A stretch of 64,000 nucleotides of DNA, taken from assembly GCA_903970165.1 (NCBI GenBank), contig CAJCHZ010000078.1:1-64000 (forward strand), read 5' to 3'. The notes below the pieces were generated by a model. The model saw nothing but the letters and a program-made list of their open reading frames with translations. It was not told the DNA's origin and ran no database searches. This DNA comes from Betaproteobacteria bacterium. GTDB lineage: Bacteria; Acidobacteriota; Terriglobia; Acidiferrales; UBA7541. Position numbers and translations under genes: made by a program. Every line of letters begins with the position of its first letter. The first letter of the stretch is position 1. This document shows positions 1-8,677 of this stretch, piece by piece.

Positions 1-467
1 ACTTCGAGCGGTGGCGGTGGCGTATATGTCTTCTCCCCTGTTCGCGAGTTGACGATGTAGTTTTGAATCTTGCGATACTCTCCCGGTGACGCCTTGTTTC
101 CACGCACGCCTTGAACCAGACGTTTGTGAATCTGCCGTATCAGCGCCTCCGTGATTGGCTCGCCGCTCTCCAAGTAACCTGAAACCAATTCAAACGCCTT
201 TTTGTAGTTGAGGAGCTCTTGCGCATCATCCGGTCTCGTCCCTCGGACTTTCTGGCCTGCGAGAATGCGTTCCGATTGTTCAAGCGTAAGCTGAGTGCCT
301 TCGATATGCGTCGTATAGTGCGCCTCAAGGACAAGGGCGCGTTTCTGCATACCGGCAATCCAGTCCTCGGAAAGTCTGGCCGCATCTAGAAAACCACGCG
401 CCCGTTCGATCCTCGTCAACTCTGACGTGATCGAATTCGTTATCTCGAATTGAGGATCGAAACTCAT
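1..467 (-). CDS. Fic/DOC family protein, N-terminal part (cut by window edge)
   Basis: Reading the minus strand from an ATG at 467 gives 155 open codons to the window edge, so the C-terminal part is missing. The protein resembles the N-terminal half of Fic-family AMP transferases. Residues 52-57 (TTHIEG) fit the (S/T)xxxE(G/N) autoinhibitory motif of Fic proteins whose inhibitory helix is N-terminal, and [13 protein letters not shown] near residues 127-139 matches the conserved block before the Fic core. The catalytic HPFxxGNGR loop would lie beyond the window, so activity cannot be judged. Fic enzymes usually transfer AMP from ATP to a Thr or Tyr of a target protein. There is no strong ribosome binding site before the ATG. 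No antitoxin partner is visible on the upstream side, where a PD40 pseudogene begins 25 bases away. Confidence 0.8.
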   Translation of the reverse strand, partial: MSFDPQFEITNSITSELTRIERARGFLDAARLSEDWIAGMQKRALVLEAHYTTHIEGTQLTLEQSERILAGQKVRGTRPDDAQELLNYKKAFELVSGYLESGEPITEALIRQIHKRLVQGVRGNKASPGEYRKIQNYIVNSRTGEKTYTPPPPLE

Positions 468-491
468 CTGTTGGGACGAATCCGCACTTAA

Positions 492-1632
492 TTGTATTCC
501 AATAGTGCCCTCTGGCCGCAGCGGGAACGGCCCAGTTGCACGCTGGACGCGGTTAAGGGCCTTCGGGCGTTCCCGACCCTTGCTCAAATCGGTGCCACGG
601 ACGCCTACAATCTCTGGTACTTACCGATTGACCCGAGCACCGGCCATCGCGCCGGTGATCCAGTCCAGTTGTCCCACTCGGATGGTTCTTACGTCGCACT
701 AGTCGGCTTAAGCAGGGACGGGAAGCGCCTCGCCGTCTTCAAAAATCATATCTGGTCGGGTGCGGTGCTGGCCAAATTGAGCAAGAATAACGAACTCTCT
801 GGAGAACCTTTTCAACTGACACATTCCGGAAGTCAAAATTTCGCCAAATGGCAGACGGACAGTAAAGGCCTGATTCTCTCTTCAAACAGATCAGGCAGGC
901 TACAGCTTTACATACAAAAGCTCGGCGAAGAAAAGGCGGATCCTCTTGTCACCGGCGCGGAGGACTATTCGGGAGGAGTGTATACGCCGGATGGTCAGTT
1001 CATCTTGTTTTTTGCGACGCCGACTACGAATGTGCCTGCGGAGTCCATCAAACAGACGATTATGCGAATCCGGTTGGCGGAGGAGCCCTTCAGCCGATCC
1101 TTGAAATATCGGGAGACCTCGCCGCGGCGTTTGACTGCCCGGGCAAAGTTGCCCCCAATTGCGTGATCGGTAGAACGGATAAAGACCAGCTCGTGTTTTA
1201 CTCGCTCGATCCCGTAGCCGGACAAGGCAAGGAACTCGCGCGAACAACGATTGGCACAGCCGGGGATTGGATGGCCTGGGCCATTTCTCCCGATGGGAAG
1301 CAAGTAGCTGTTACGGGGTCTCGCCAACTTCGCGAGACCGTTCGCATCGTTGACTGCAAACCCAAACAGAACACAACTTGAATTTGCCGCCTAGTGTCGA
1401 TGGGGGCGCATTTGGATTGGCTTGGACGCCTGATCAACGGAGCTTATTCGCCGTCGGGCAGGCCGGCATGGAATTTCTGTTGATGCGGGTGGACCTCTCA
1501 GGAAAAACGCAGATCCTCAGAAACACAAAGCATCATTTCATGCCGAATCCCCCCGTTTTCCCCGACGGAAAGTATTTGACCTTCAGCCAGCAGTCCAGCG
1601 ACTCAAACGTCTTTCTGCTCGAGGAGTTTTAG
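492..1632 (+). pseudogene. PD40/TolB-like beta-propeller gene remnant with two frameshifts
   Basis: Three consecutive reading frames together encode one PD40 (WD40-like) propeller: 492-1072 in frame 3, about 1072-1377 in frame 2, then to the stop at 1630-1632 in frame 1. Repeats such as LSRDGKRLAVF, YTPDGQFILFF, ISPDGKQVAVTG and FPDGKYLTFSQQ mark successive blades. One base appears lost near 1070, since adding one base restores IPVGGGALQPILEISGD, and a second shift lies near 1365-1378. An in-frame stop sits just before 492 and no kinase or winged-helix head precedes the propeller, so the N-terminus is gone too. In this window PD40 domains form the C-terminal halves of a winged-helix regulator (8678-10762) and a Ser/Thr kinase (22404-25109); this is probably the tail of a similar protein. 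Confidence 0.75.
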
Positions 1633-1660
1633 CACACGCAAATAATCCACAGCAGGACGC

Positions 1661-2611
1661 ATGGAGAAGAACGAGATTTGGGGTCGCTGGAAGGCCGGGC
1701 AGTCTATGCATGCGATTGGGCGCGCTTATGGCAGGCCACATCCCACCGTTCGCAAGCTGTTGTTGCCACGTGGGGGCATCGCTCCCATTGCGCGTCGTCG
1801 CTCGCGGCTGGCACTCATTCTCGCGGAGCGAGAAGATATTTTGCGAAGGATCGCTTCCGGTTCGTCGGTTCGCGAGATCGCCCGTGGTTTGAGTCGTGCC
1901 ACCTCGACAGTGAGCCGAGAGATCGTACGCCATGGCGGCCGTCCTGCCTATCGTGCCCATGATACGGACGGACAAGCTTGGCAGTCGGCTTTGCGACCCA
2001 AGCGCTGCCTGCTGGCCATGAACCGCAAGTTGCGGGACATCGTTGCGAGTAAACTGATTTTGGACTGGTCGCCTGAGCAGATTTCCGGGTGGCTGAAGAA
2101 TCGGTATCCCAACGACGAGAGCATGCACGTGTCGCACGAGACCATTTACCGCAGCCTGTTCGTTCAAGCGCGTGGCGTATTGAAAAAAGAGCTGATGGAC
2201 CACCTGCGATCGAAGCGGCGCATGCGTCGCTCGCGCCATTTCAGCGAACATGGACATTCACGGGGGCAGATCGTCGATGCCATCTCGATCCGCGAACGGC
2301 CAGCGGAGGCGGATGACCGAGCGATTCCTGGTTATTGGGAAGGCGATCTGCTTGCCGGAGGAAAGAACAGCTACTTTGCAACGCTGGTGGAGCGGCATTC
2401 ACACTTTCTCATGCTGATCAAGGTGCGGAGCAAAGATACGGCGGTGGTCGTGGCGGCGTTGAGCAAACACGTTCGTAAGCTTCCGCCGACCTTGCGCCGC
2501 TCGCTGACCTGGGATCGCGGGTTGGAGATGGCCAAGCACAAGGAGTTTACGGTTGCCACCGATGTGGTAGATTTGTCGCCGGTATACTGCGTTCCGAAAA
2601 CCTGCGGCTGA
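1661..2611 (+). CDS. IS30-family transposase, C-terminally truncated
   Basis: A 316-residue protein with IS30 transposase features: helix-turn-helix segments near residues 8-35 and 62-92 (SSVREIARGLSRATSTVSRE), the middle block LDWSPEQISGWL, then the DDE core with Asp229 in GYWEGDL and Asp285 in SLTWDRGLEMA. In IS30 enzymes the catalytic Glu lies about 33 residues after the second Asp, but here the frame runs into unrelated sequence at about residue 302 and stops at 316, so the Glu and the whole C-terminus are missing. The 3' end of the ORF overlaps a remnant on the opposite strand (2575-3032). I infer a dead IS30 copy with a 3' deletion. No matching terminal inverted repeats or target duplication could be found by eye. 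Confidence 0.85.
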   Translation: MEKNEIWGRWKAGQSMHAIGRAYGRPHPTVRKLLLPRGGIAPIARRRSRLALILAEREDILRRIASGSSVREIARGLSRATSTVSREIVRHGGRPAYRAHDTDGQAWQSALRPKRCLLAMNRKLRDIVASKLILDWSPEQISGWLKNRYPNDESMHVSHETIYRSLFVQARGVLKKELMDHLRSKRRMRRSRHFSEHGHSRGQIVDAISIRERPAEADDRAIPGYWEGDLLAGGKNSYFATLVERHSHFLMLIKVRSKDTAVVVAALSKHVRKLPPTLRRSLTWDRGLEMAKHKEFTVATDVVDLSPVYCVPKTCG

Positions 2612-3032
2612 TTGATCGATTGGAGATACCGATCCAGCGTCGCCTCAGCAATCCACTTGTCGGCCGAACCGCCGCGCATCAGCGCTTGGGTTGCAAGGAC
2701 GTGCGCGAACAGAAAGTCATCCGGTGTTTGTCCCTGCTGAAAGATCAGCACAGCGTCGGAGTAATCTTCACCCGAGGTAATCTTTCCCTCTTCGAGAAGC
2801 TTGCGAATCTCCGCACGGCGCGCATCGCCATGCCGGTAATACTCCTCCGGGAAATATTTCCCGGATTTTCCGACTGATCTTCAATCTCAAGTTGGTGAAC
2901 CCGCGAAACCGGAGCCTTGGGTGAGCTAATAACTTCCGGGTTGTCACCCGGTTGGAATCCTGGAAGGCATCGATAGTCAGCTGCGAAGTCGCATAGGATA
3001 GAAGCAAGGGGTGGATAGAAACAAGCGCTCAT
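2575..3032 (-). pseudogene. DUF6624-like gene fragment, broken by IS30 and a frameshift
   Basis: On the minus strand, from about 2866 down to about 2585, an open frame encodes EEYYRHGDARRAEIRKLLEE, then EDYSDAVLIFQQGQTPDDFL and ATLDRYLQSINQPQVFGTQY. The AxIFQxGQTPDDF and ATLDRYL...GTQ pattern is typical of DUF6624 proteins, which have no established function. Upstream this frame meets a stop at once, but a neighbouring frame from 3032 continues plausibly (PVSRVHQLEIEDQSENPG), so one frameshift near 2860 is likely. Downstream, homology ends where the truncated transposase begins on the other strand. I infer a native gene that lost its C-terminal end and then decayed. The family call rests on recalled motif patterns. 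Confidence 0.55.
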
Positions 3033-3056
3033 GACTTCGAAGCCCGAGGGTCGAAA

Positions 3057-5939
3057 TCACTGCAGTTTCGCGTACTCAGCTTTCGCTTGCTTCAGGACAG
3101 GAATGCCGGGGTCGGCGTCTTTCCATAGCGTGAAGAAATCTTGATATGCGGCTCGGGTTTTGGCAGTGTCCCCTGTTAGCGCGTACGCGCGGGCAAGGCC
3201 GAGATGCGCCAGGACTCCAAACGCATCGCCAATCGTTATTCCGGGGTGATCCACAATTTTCTGAAATTCCCTGGCGGCTTCGGAGCCTCGGTGTGCGGCC
3301 AAATACGCCTGGCCTCGCACGTAGACCGGATAGAGCGCTCCAAAATAAGCAAACGTCGCGCTGCGCGGCACGCCCAGCTCAAAGGGAACGTTAGCTTGGA
3401 GAAATTCGATTGCCTGGGAAGTAGTGCCATGGTTGAGGGCGAGGGACGCACGAACGGCAGGGAGGTAATAGAATCGGACCGAAGTGTCTTCGGGAAAATC
3501 TTTTTCCAAATCATTCGCTAGAGACTGGGCCTGGGAAGCCTCGCCCGACATAGCCAGCACCAGGGCCGCGCCAAACCTGACCTCCCGGTTTCTTGCAAGC
3601 GCAAGTGCTTCCTTGGTGGTCCGCTTTGCCTCAGGCATATTACCGAAAAAGGCTTCCCACAGTGCGGCTCGTGTTTCGAATAGAGCTGCTCTTTCGCGAT
3701 GCCCTGCTTGTTGCGCCAAAGTGATCGCGCTCTTCGACCACTTCCTGGCCTCCTGCATACGACCGGTATATGCCAGCGCAAAAGCCTGGCGGTCCGAGAT
3801 AGAGTCCTCGGCGCCAGGCTTTCCTTGAGCCGCGGCGACTTCCCGTTGCATGCCTGCGCTGTCACCTTTCAGAAACGCAAGATCGAATCGTTGATGCGCC
3901 AAGAAAGGATTGTCAAAGTTGCGCTCAGAGGTCTGGTGCAGCACGTCTGCAAGGTCTGCGAGGCGGTCAAGGTAAATCAAATTGTAGCCAAGGAGGTAAT
4001 ATCCCGTGTAAGCATCCGGGACAAGTGCAATAGCCTTACGACCCTCTTCCACTCCCTGTTCGTATCTGCCGAGCACCGGATAAATGAAACCTGTGAGGAA
4101 AGTGTGAGCGCTCCAATCACGTGGATAAACCTGCGCCCACTGCTCACAGATCTGCTGCGCCTTTTCCTGATTTCCGGTTCCTCGTCCGTGGTAGTAAGCA
4201 GTGATGAAAAATTTCTCTTTGTCACTCGCTCGATCACGTAGTTCGTAAGCCTTGCGAATGTTGTCGGTCGCGAGGTTAGACTCACCACTCGCACCAGAAT
4301 AGAGTGCGAGCGCGGCATAACCCATCGCAAATTTCGGGTCGATTTCCACAGCGCGCTTCATAAAAGGCAGCCCAGCCTCGACACCCCCTGAAACGTTAGT
4401 CTTCCAACCCATGCTGTAGGCTTGCAAGGCCTCCAGCGAAGACGTGGTGGCTTCCTCGAGGGGGACGTCATGCTGCTGAACGGTGGCCAGCGATTCGCCG
4501 ACGCGCGTTCTGAACTTGCTGGCCATTTGGCTCAGGGCATTCAACACATCTTCTTTTTTGGCGGCTTGGACCATTTCGTCGTCGAGGACTTTCCCAGTGC
4601 GGCAGTTTTCCGCTCGGAGTCCCAGGACATACTGGCTTCCCAGAGTTGCGATGGAACCCTCGAGAACAGCTGCGCTGGCGGTACGCTCACAGACTTCCCG
4701 CGCGAGCTTCGGAGTCAGGCGCGCGTCGGGAGGCTGGCTCATCATGCGCAAGGTCCGCTGCACACGGTCTTCGGGAACAAGGCTTAAGAAAGGAGATTGT
4801 TCAAGTTGTACGGTCAAACCCTGCCGCAGCGTGTCGTCGAAAAGGCGATCGCCTGTGGAGTTAGTGAAATCTGCTACGACGATGGTGTCTTTATCCGTGA
4901 GCGCTTGAGTCTTGTGCGTGAGAATTAGCCATCCACTGATACCCAGGGCGACGACAAACACAGTCGCGAGAACGACAGGCGCAGCCTTGCGTTTTTCGTG
5001 GCTTCTGGCGGCAACAATGGCTGACAACTCCCGCTCCAGCTGGGCAGCGGACTGCCACCGCCGGTCAGGGTCTTCTTCCAGACACCGGCTAATCGCTCTT
5101 TGCAGTCTTCGTGACGCGACACTGTTGCGCCCAGACCCGACGCGTGCGCCGGTCAACATTTCGTGGAGGACGCAACCGAACGAATAGATGTCCGAGCGGA
5201 CATCGGCTGGCTTGCCTTCCCTCTGCTCCGGTGCCATGTAAGCGGGCGTGCCCATTGCCATGTGGCTGACCGTCAGCGTGACATCCTGTTTCGATTTCGC
5301 GAGACCGAAATCGAGAACCTTGACGCCCGATTTAGCGATCATGATGTTGCCGGGCTTGAGATCGCGATGAATAATCCCCTTTTCGTGTGCTTGTTCTAGA
5401 GCCGCCAGTATCTGCAAGGCATACAAGAGCGCCTCTTTCACGGGAAGAGGTCCGCTTTTCAAACGGGCTGCGATTGTTTCGCCCTCGACCATCTCCATAA
5501 CCAGGTAGTTCGGCCCGATATCGTAGAGAGTGCAGATGTGGGGATGATTCAACGAGGAAATGGCGCGGGCTTCGCGCTCGAAGCGCTCAATGAATTGCTC
5601 TTGGGAGATCTTGATGGCCACGGCTCGGCCCAACCGCATGTCAACCGCGCGAAAGACTTCACCCATGCCGCCCTGGCCGAGTTTGCTTTCGATGCGGTAT
5701 GGCCCCAGGCTCGTGCCTACTTCAATTCCAGTGACCGTCTCATCTCCTAGCAGTTCCGGCGCGTTCCGGATGGCAAGCTGCTCGAGAAATTCGCCGCCAG
5801 AGAGCTGGGCGAGAAGGGATTCCACTTCGCGGCGCAATTCGGGATCTACGTGGGACAACAATGCCGCGCGCTCCTCGGCGCTTTTTTCGCGCGCCGCGTG
5901 GTATAGCTCTTCAATCTGCTGAAAATACTCGGGGGTCAT
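3057..5939 (-). CDS. Ser/Thr protein kinase with membrane anchor and C-terminal TPR sensor region
   Basis: A 960-residue PknB-type kinase. The kinase domain spans about 80-310: glycine loop GQGGMGEV 88-95, VAIK with Lys110, HRDLKPGN 191-198, DFG 210-212 and APE 236-238 are all intact, so it should be active. Residues 1-60 are a short helical head of the kind found in acidobacterial kinases. One transmembrane helix (about 321-341) follows. The periplasmic 350-960 part starts with a block resembling the FlgO/TolB-N-like start (TIVVADFTNSTGDRLFDDTL) and continues with TPR-type helical repeats. The start ATG overlaps the end of the ECF sigma factor gene by 29 bases, so the two are co-transcribed. 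This suggests that the kinase senses an envelope signal and acts with that sigma factor. The partner link is inference from gene order. Confidence 0.93.
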   Translation of the reverse strand: MTPEYFQQIEELYHAAREKSAEERAALLSHVDPELRREVESLLAQLSGGEFLEQLAIRNAPELLGDETVTGIEVGTSLGPYRIESKLGQGGMGEVFRAVDMRLGRAVAIKISQEQFIERFEREARAISSLNHPHICTLYDIGPNYLVMEMVEGETIAARLKSGPLPVKEALLYALQILAALEQAHEKGIIHRDLKPGNIMIAKSGVKVLDFGLAKSKQDVTLTVSHMAMGTPAYMAPEQREGKPADVRSDIYSFGCVLHEMLTGARVGSGRNSVASRRLQRAISRCLEEDPDRRWQSAAQLERELSAIVAARSHEKRKAAPVVLATVFVVALGISGWLILTHKTQALTDKDTIVVADFTNSTGDRLFDDTLRQGLTVQLEQSPFLSLVPEDRVQRTLRMMSQPPDARLTPKLAREVCERTASAAVLEGSIATLGSQYVLGLRAENCRTGKVLDDEMVQAAKKEDVLNALSQMASKFRTRVGESLATVQQHDVPLEEATTSSLEALQAYSMGWKTNVSGGVEAGLPFMKRAVEIDPKFAMGYAALALYSGASGESNLATDNIRKAYELRDRASDKEKFFITAYYHGRGTGNQEKAQQICEQWAQVYPRDWSAHTFLTGFIYPVLGRYEQGVEEGRKAIALVPDAYTGYYLLGYNLIYLDRLADLADVLHQTSERNFDNPFLAHQRFDLAFLKGDSAGMQREVAAAQGKPGAEDSISDRQAFALAYTGRMQEARKWSKSAITLAQQAGHRERAALFETRAALWEAFFGNMPEAKRTTKEALALARNREVRFGAALVLAMSGEASQAQSLANDLEKDFPEDTSVRFYYLPAVRASLALNHGTTSQAIEFLQANVPFELGVPRSATFAYFGALYPVYVRGQAYLAAHRGSEAAREFQKIVDHPGITIGDAFGVLAHLGLARAYALTGDTAKTRAAYQDFFTLWKDADPGIPVLKQAKAEYAKLQ

Positions 5940-6528
5940 GCGGTTTTCGTTGCTCTATCCTATGGCTTAACTCCCGCAATAGCCATGCCTTGGCGAGAAC
6001 CCAGTCGCGCCTGACCGTGCGTGGTGAGAGCTTCAGAGTGGCGACGATTTCCTCCTCGCTCAATCCGCCGAAATAACGCAACTCGACGACCTTGGCCTGG
6101 CGCGGAGCGACCTGAGAGAACGTTGTGAGCGCTTCATCCAATGCCAGAATGGATCGGCTAGGTCCTTTCCACAGGAGGGCAGTTTCATCGAGGTTCACTT
6201 TGACCGCTTGGCCGCCCCGTTTGTCTGCGCCACGCGCACGCGCGGCGTCCACAAGAATGCGCCGCATCATTTGTGCCGCCATGGCAAAAAACTGCGCGCG
6301 CTCGCGCCATTGGACCTTGGTCACGTCCACCAGTCGGAGGTATACCTCATGCACTAACCCTGTTGTCTGCAGAGTATTGGCTTGACGCTCGCTTCTCATA
6401 TAGCGCCGCGCCATCAGGCGCAATTCGGGATACACCCGCTCCGCCAGTCGCGCCAAGGCAGCTTCGTCGCCGCTGCTCCAGGCTTGCAACAGCCCCGTGA
6501 TCTCCGCGGACGATGCGCCGGAGGACAA
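5911..6528 (-). CDS. ECF RNA polymerase sigma factor (Sig-70_X6 type)
   Basis: A 205-residue sigma factor of the ECF-like group common in Acidobacteria and Planctomycetes. Region 2 covers about 25-95 (PELRLMARRYM, TGLVHEVYLRLVD, FFAMAAQMMRRILVDAAR), and region 4 covers about 135-185 (VVELRYFGGLSEEEIVATLK, SPRTVRRDW). The start is TTG at 6528-6526, with GGAG ending 6 bases upstream; no ATG lies ahead of region 2. It directs RNA polymerase to a set of promoters not identifiable here. It is the first gene of a two-gene operon with the overlapping Ser/Thr kinase. No anti-sigma factor is seen, so control by phosphorylation or by transcription of the operon is more likely. Confidence 0.93.
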   Translation of the reverse strand: MSSGASSAEITGLLQAWSSGDEAALARLAERVYPELRLMARRYMRSERQANTLQTTGLVHEVYLRLVDVTKVQWRERAQFFAMAAQMMRRILVDAARARGADKRGGQAVKVNLDETALLWKGPSRSILALDEALTTFSQVAPRQAKVVELRYFGGLSEEEIVATLKLSPRTVRRDWVLAKAWLLRELSHRIEQRKPHDPRVFSAD

Positions 6529-6550
6529 CCGGTTCTCCTTTGGGACAAAA

Positions 6551-6559
6551 AATATAGCA
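6551..6559 (-). promoter_or_regulatory. Extended -10 promoter of the sigma factor-kinase operon
   Basis: On the minus strand the sequence TGCTATATT is an extended -10 element (TGn plus TATATT). It lies 22 bases before the TTG start and just before the GGAG ribosome binding site. The matching -35 position reads TGCCAA, a poor match, which fits extended -10 use. The divergent secreted-protein gene starts at 6649, so both promoters share about 120 bases. Confidence 0.45.
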
Positions 6560-6648
6560 AACCGTGGCCGCTTTTGGCATCCGTTTCCGCCTGTACCAGC
6601 GGAAGGAGAACGCTCTCAAAGTCTCCTCCAAAAAGACTAGGAGGCACT

Positions 6649-7224
6649 ATGAAACACTTCGCATCCCTGGTAGCAGCCGCGGCCTTGATGCTTAATCTCG
6701 GCGTCGAAGCCGCCTACGCGCACAATGAGTCCGTAAAGATGACGTTTTCGGGAACTTCCGAGAACACCGCCATCAATCTCCAACAGCCCAACACCAGTAA
6801 CGACGAGGACACTTTCGCCGGGAAAGGTACACTGGGTTCTTTCACCCTTCTGAATGTACGAGCGATCGCAAATTCTCCGACGCCGTCCAGCACTTGCTCG
6901 GGACCAAATCTGCTCTATCTCGAGGAGTTAGCCGGCGCAGGCGTGTTTCGCTTCCAAGATGGGAGTCTGTTGAATGTCACTCTCACTCAGGGAGCGGATT
7001 GCATAGATCTTGCCACTAACGTGGCCCACTGTACCTTGACGTTTCAAATTACTAGTGGAACCGGCCGTTTCAAGGAAGCATCCGGCGTCCTCACGATGAC
7101 AGAGACGGTGAGTGCAGTGGCGTCCGACGCGCTTGGCAACCCTGTGTTGTTTGCCGCGACCGGGGAGTTTACCGGAACGGTTTCCGGAGCAGACATAAGG
7201 GACGACCAAGATGCGCAGAAATAG
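6649..7224 (+). CDS. Secreted protein of unknown function
   Basis: The ATG at 6649 is preceded by AGGAGG (6639-6644), an ideal ribosome binding site, so the longer upstream open frame is not used. The 191-residue product begins with a clear Sec signal peptide (MKHFASLVAAAALMLNLGVEAAYAH, cleavage near residue 24). The mature part is a small beta-rich domain with Gly/Thr-rich strands, including GTGRFKEASGVLTMTETV near the end. This recalls barrel-type periplasmic or extracellular proteins with a GTGRF..A.G motif, but I cannot name a family. Cys residues near 85 and in the CIDLATNVAHC segment might form disulfides. It is transcribed away from the ECF sigma-kinase operon and may be one of its targets; that is only a positional inference. 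Confidence 0.8.
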   Translation: MKHFASLVAAAALMLNLGVEAAYAHNESVKMTFSGTSENTAINLQQPNTSNDEDTFAGKGTLGSFTLLNVRAIANSPTPSSTCSGPNLLYLEELAGAGVFRFQDGSLLNVTLTQGADCIDLATNVAHCTLTFQITSGTGRFKEASGVLTMTETVSAVASDALGNPVLFAATGEFTGTVSGADIRDDQDAQK

Positions 7225-7820
7225 AAAGGTCTGACGAGGCCGTCAACCCTCTCGACCAACGGGTTCTCCATGCGGAGCCGAATGGCGGAATCCATGAATC
7301 CCTCGGGAGGGCGACACTATCGGCTCCACGGACGCACCTACTGAAAGAGGGCTGAGCCTTCCTCGCCCTCTTTCGCTGCTCCGAAGCGACACGTCGCAGT
7401 CTGAGTGCAAGATATGACGTTCGGGACAAATTGTCGGCCAACCGGATGGCGACCTGAAAGCTGTTGGAATGATTGTCTGGCAAGGAGGAAATCGATCAGA
7501 CTGTGCGTCCCATCGCACATAGCCTACGAGGTTGGAGCGGCGAGGCAACAGACCGTTCGAAGCCCTCGGACAATGGAACCAGATTCGTAAGAGTGGCATT
7601 GGAACCGTGAGGCCACCGTGTATCTGCCAGCATAAACTTTCCCTTCACCCAGCTCAAGCCCTTCGAACGCCCCTAACGCCCCTTGTGAGGAGACGCGGTT
7701 TCGAACTTCCGTATCGACAATAGGGAAGTTCTAGAATTTGATAAACCTACTCCGACACGGGGAGGTCAGCCTCGGATCGGCGTCGAAGTGTCTTCTGCTT
7801 CGCTTGGCCCGAACTACAAC
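7225..7820. other. Intergenic region between two convergent genes
   Basis: About 600 bases with no convincing gene. Open frames here are short, overlap in several frames and show no motif or ribosome binding site. The only structure noted is the inverted repeat at 7343-7374. Confidence 0.6.
7343..7374. terminator. Perfect 10-bp stem-loop, possible bidirectional terminator
   Basis: GAAAGAGGGC (7343-7352) and GCCCTCTTTC (7365-7374) are perfect inverted repeats separated by a 12-base loop. The stem ends in T-rich and A-rich sides, so it could stop transcription from the secreted-protein gene (120 bases upstream) and from the convergent metalloprotease gene (about 450 bases away). The T-tract is short, so termination is uncertain. 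Confidence 0.45.
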
Positions 7821-8501
7821 TTAATGCAGAAGCGCAAACCTTGAGTCTGCCGCAAGTGCCGTCAAATCCACTCGCTCACTCTGGCGAACACGCAGGCGAT
7901 CCCGCATGATGCTCGATTGGGCTGGAATGAACGACATAATTCCTTCGGCGACCTCACGTAGTTCTTCATAGTTCCAATGCGCGCACATGATTCCGCTCGA
8001 GGAATGAGAAGTCGATCCCAGCAGCAAGTGTCCAATTTCGTGTGCCATCACATCGGCCAGGAGGGCATGACCAAGGCTTCGCCGTTGGGCAAGTTCTTGA
8101 ACGCGGTCGTAGAATACGTAGGCAAAATACCCTGTTCCGCTCTCATCCGGATATGCCGTACCGAGTACATCGATGCGGTCACGAACTTTCGCATTTATCG
8201 CATGACGACTGATCTTAAGAGTCAGATGGGTGGTATCGGAGAAATAACAGCTCTTGGGTTCGACTTTCTCGAGTTTTGGAGAACAGTTTAGCCAAACCGT
8301 CTCCAGTCCCACGCGCCAGAAAATTCCCCTGGCTTGGTCCTCCGCTGCTGCCAACAGCGGGGTAGGAACATCAGCATAGTCATGAACTGAGATACTCACT
8401 TCGGGGTTTAATGGCAATGTCCTCGGCGGATTTTGAGCGAAGGCAATGGGAGTCATCGCTAGGAGCGTTAGCAGGCAGCAAGTTCTGAAAATTTTGTTCA
8501 C
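7821..8501 (-). CDS. Secreted metzincin-like zinc metalloprotease
   Basis: A 226-residue protein with a Sec signal peptide (cleavage after AFA, about residue 22). The zinc site is HEIGH at 154-158, followed by GSTSH with His166, and SSGIM at 168-172 supplies a Met-turn-like methionine. Classical metzincins read HExxHxxGxxH; here the Gly and third His are displaced (HEIGHLLLGSTSH), so the third ligand needs structural proof. The domain before the site (about 33-150) is otherwise unremarkable. It probably acts outside the cytoplasm. It is monocistronic and diverges from the winged-helix regulator at 8678 across 176 bases. Confidence 0.8.
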   Translation of the reverse strand: MNKIFRTCCLLTLLAMTPIAFAQNPPRTLPLNPEVSISVHDYADVPTPLLAAAEDQARGIFWRVGLETVWLNCSPKLEKVEPKSCYFSDTTHLTLKISRHAINAKVRDRIDVLGTAYPDESGTGYFAYVFYDRVQELAQRRSLGHALLADVMAHEIGHLLLGSTSHSSSGIMCAHWNYEELREVAEGIMSFIPAQSSIMRDRLRVRQSERVDLTALAADSRFALLH

Positions 8502-8677
8502 GGCGTCACCTCCACGGTGACGTCGAATCTGCCCTCCCTGCGCAGGTACCTCAATGCTCCCGGGGTTCCGAGCTAGACCTATGGAGGTGACCAGCTAAAG
8601 CACTTCGCATCTATCACTTACGCCGGAAAGTGACACGAGTTCCTTGTCGGTGTAGACTTCCTCCGACCTGAGGCAGG

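Noticed and set aside
6382-6648. Upstream extension of the secreted protein frame
   Set aside because: It runs antisense into the sigma factor gene, while AGGAGG and a signal peptide mark the start at 6649.
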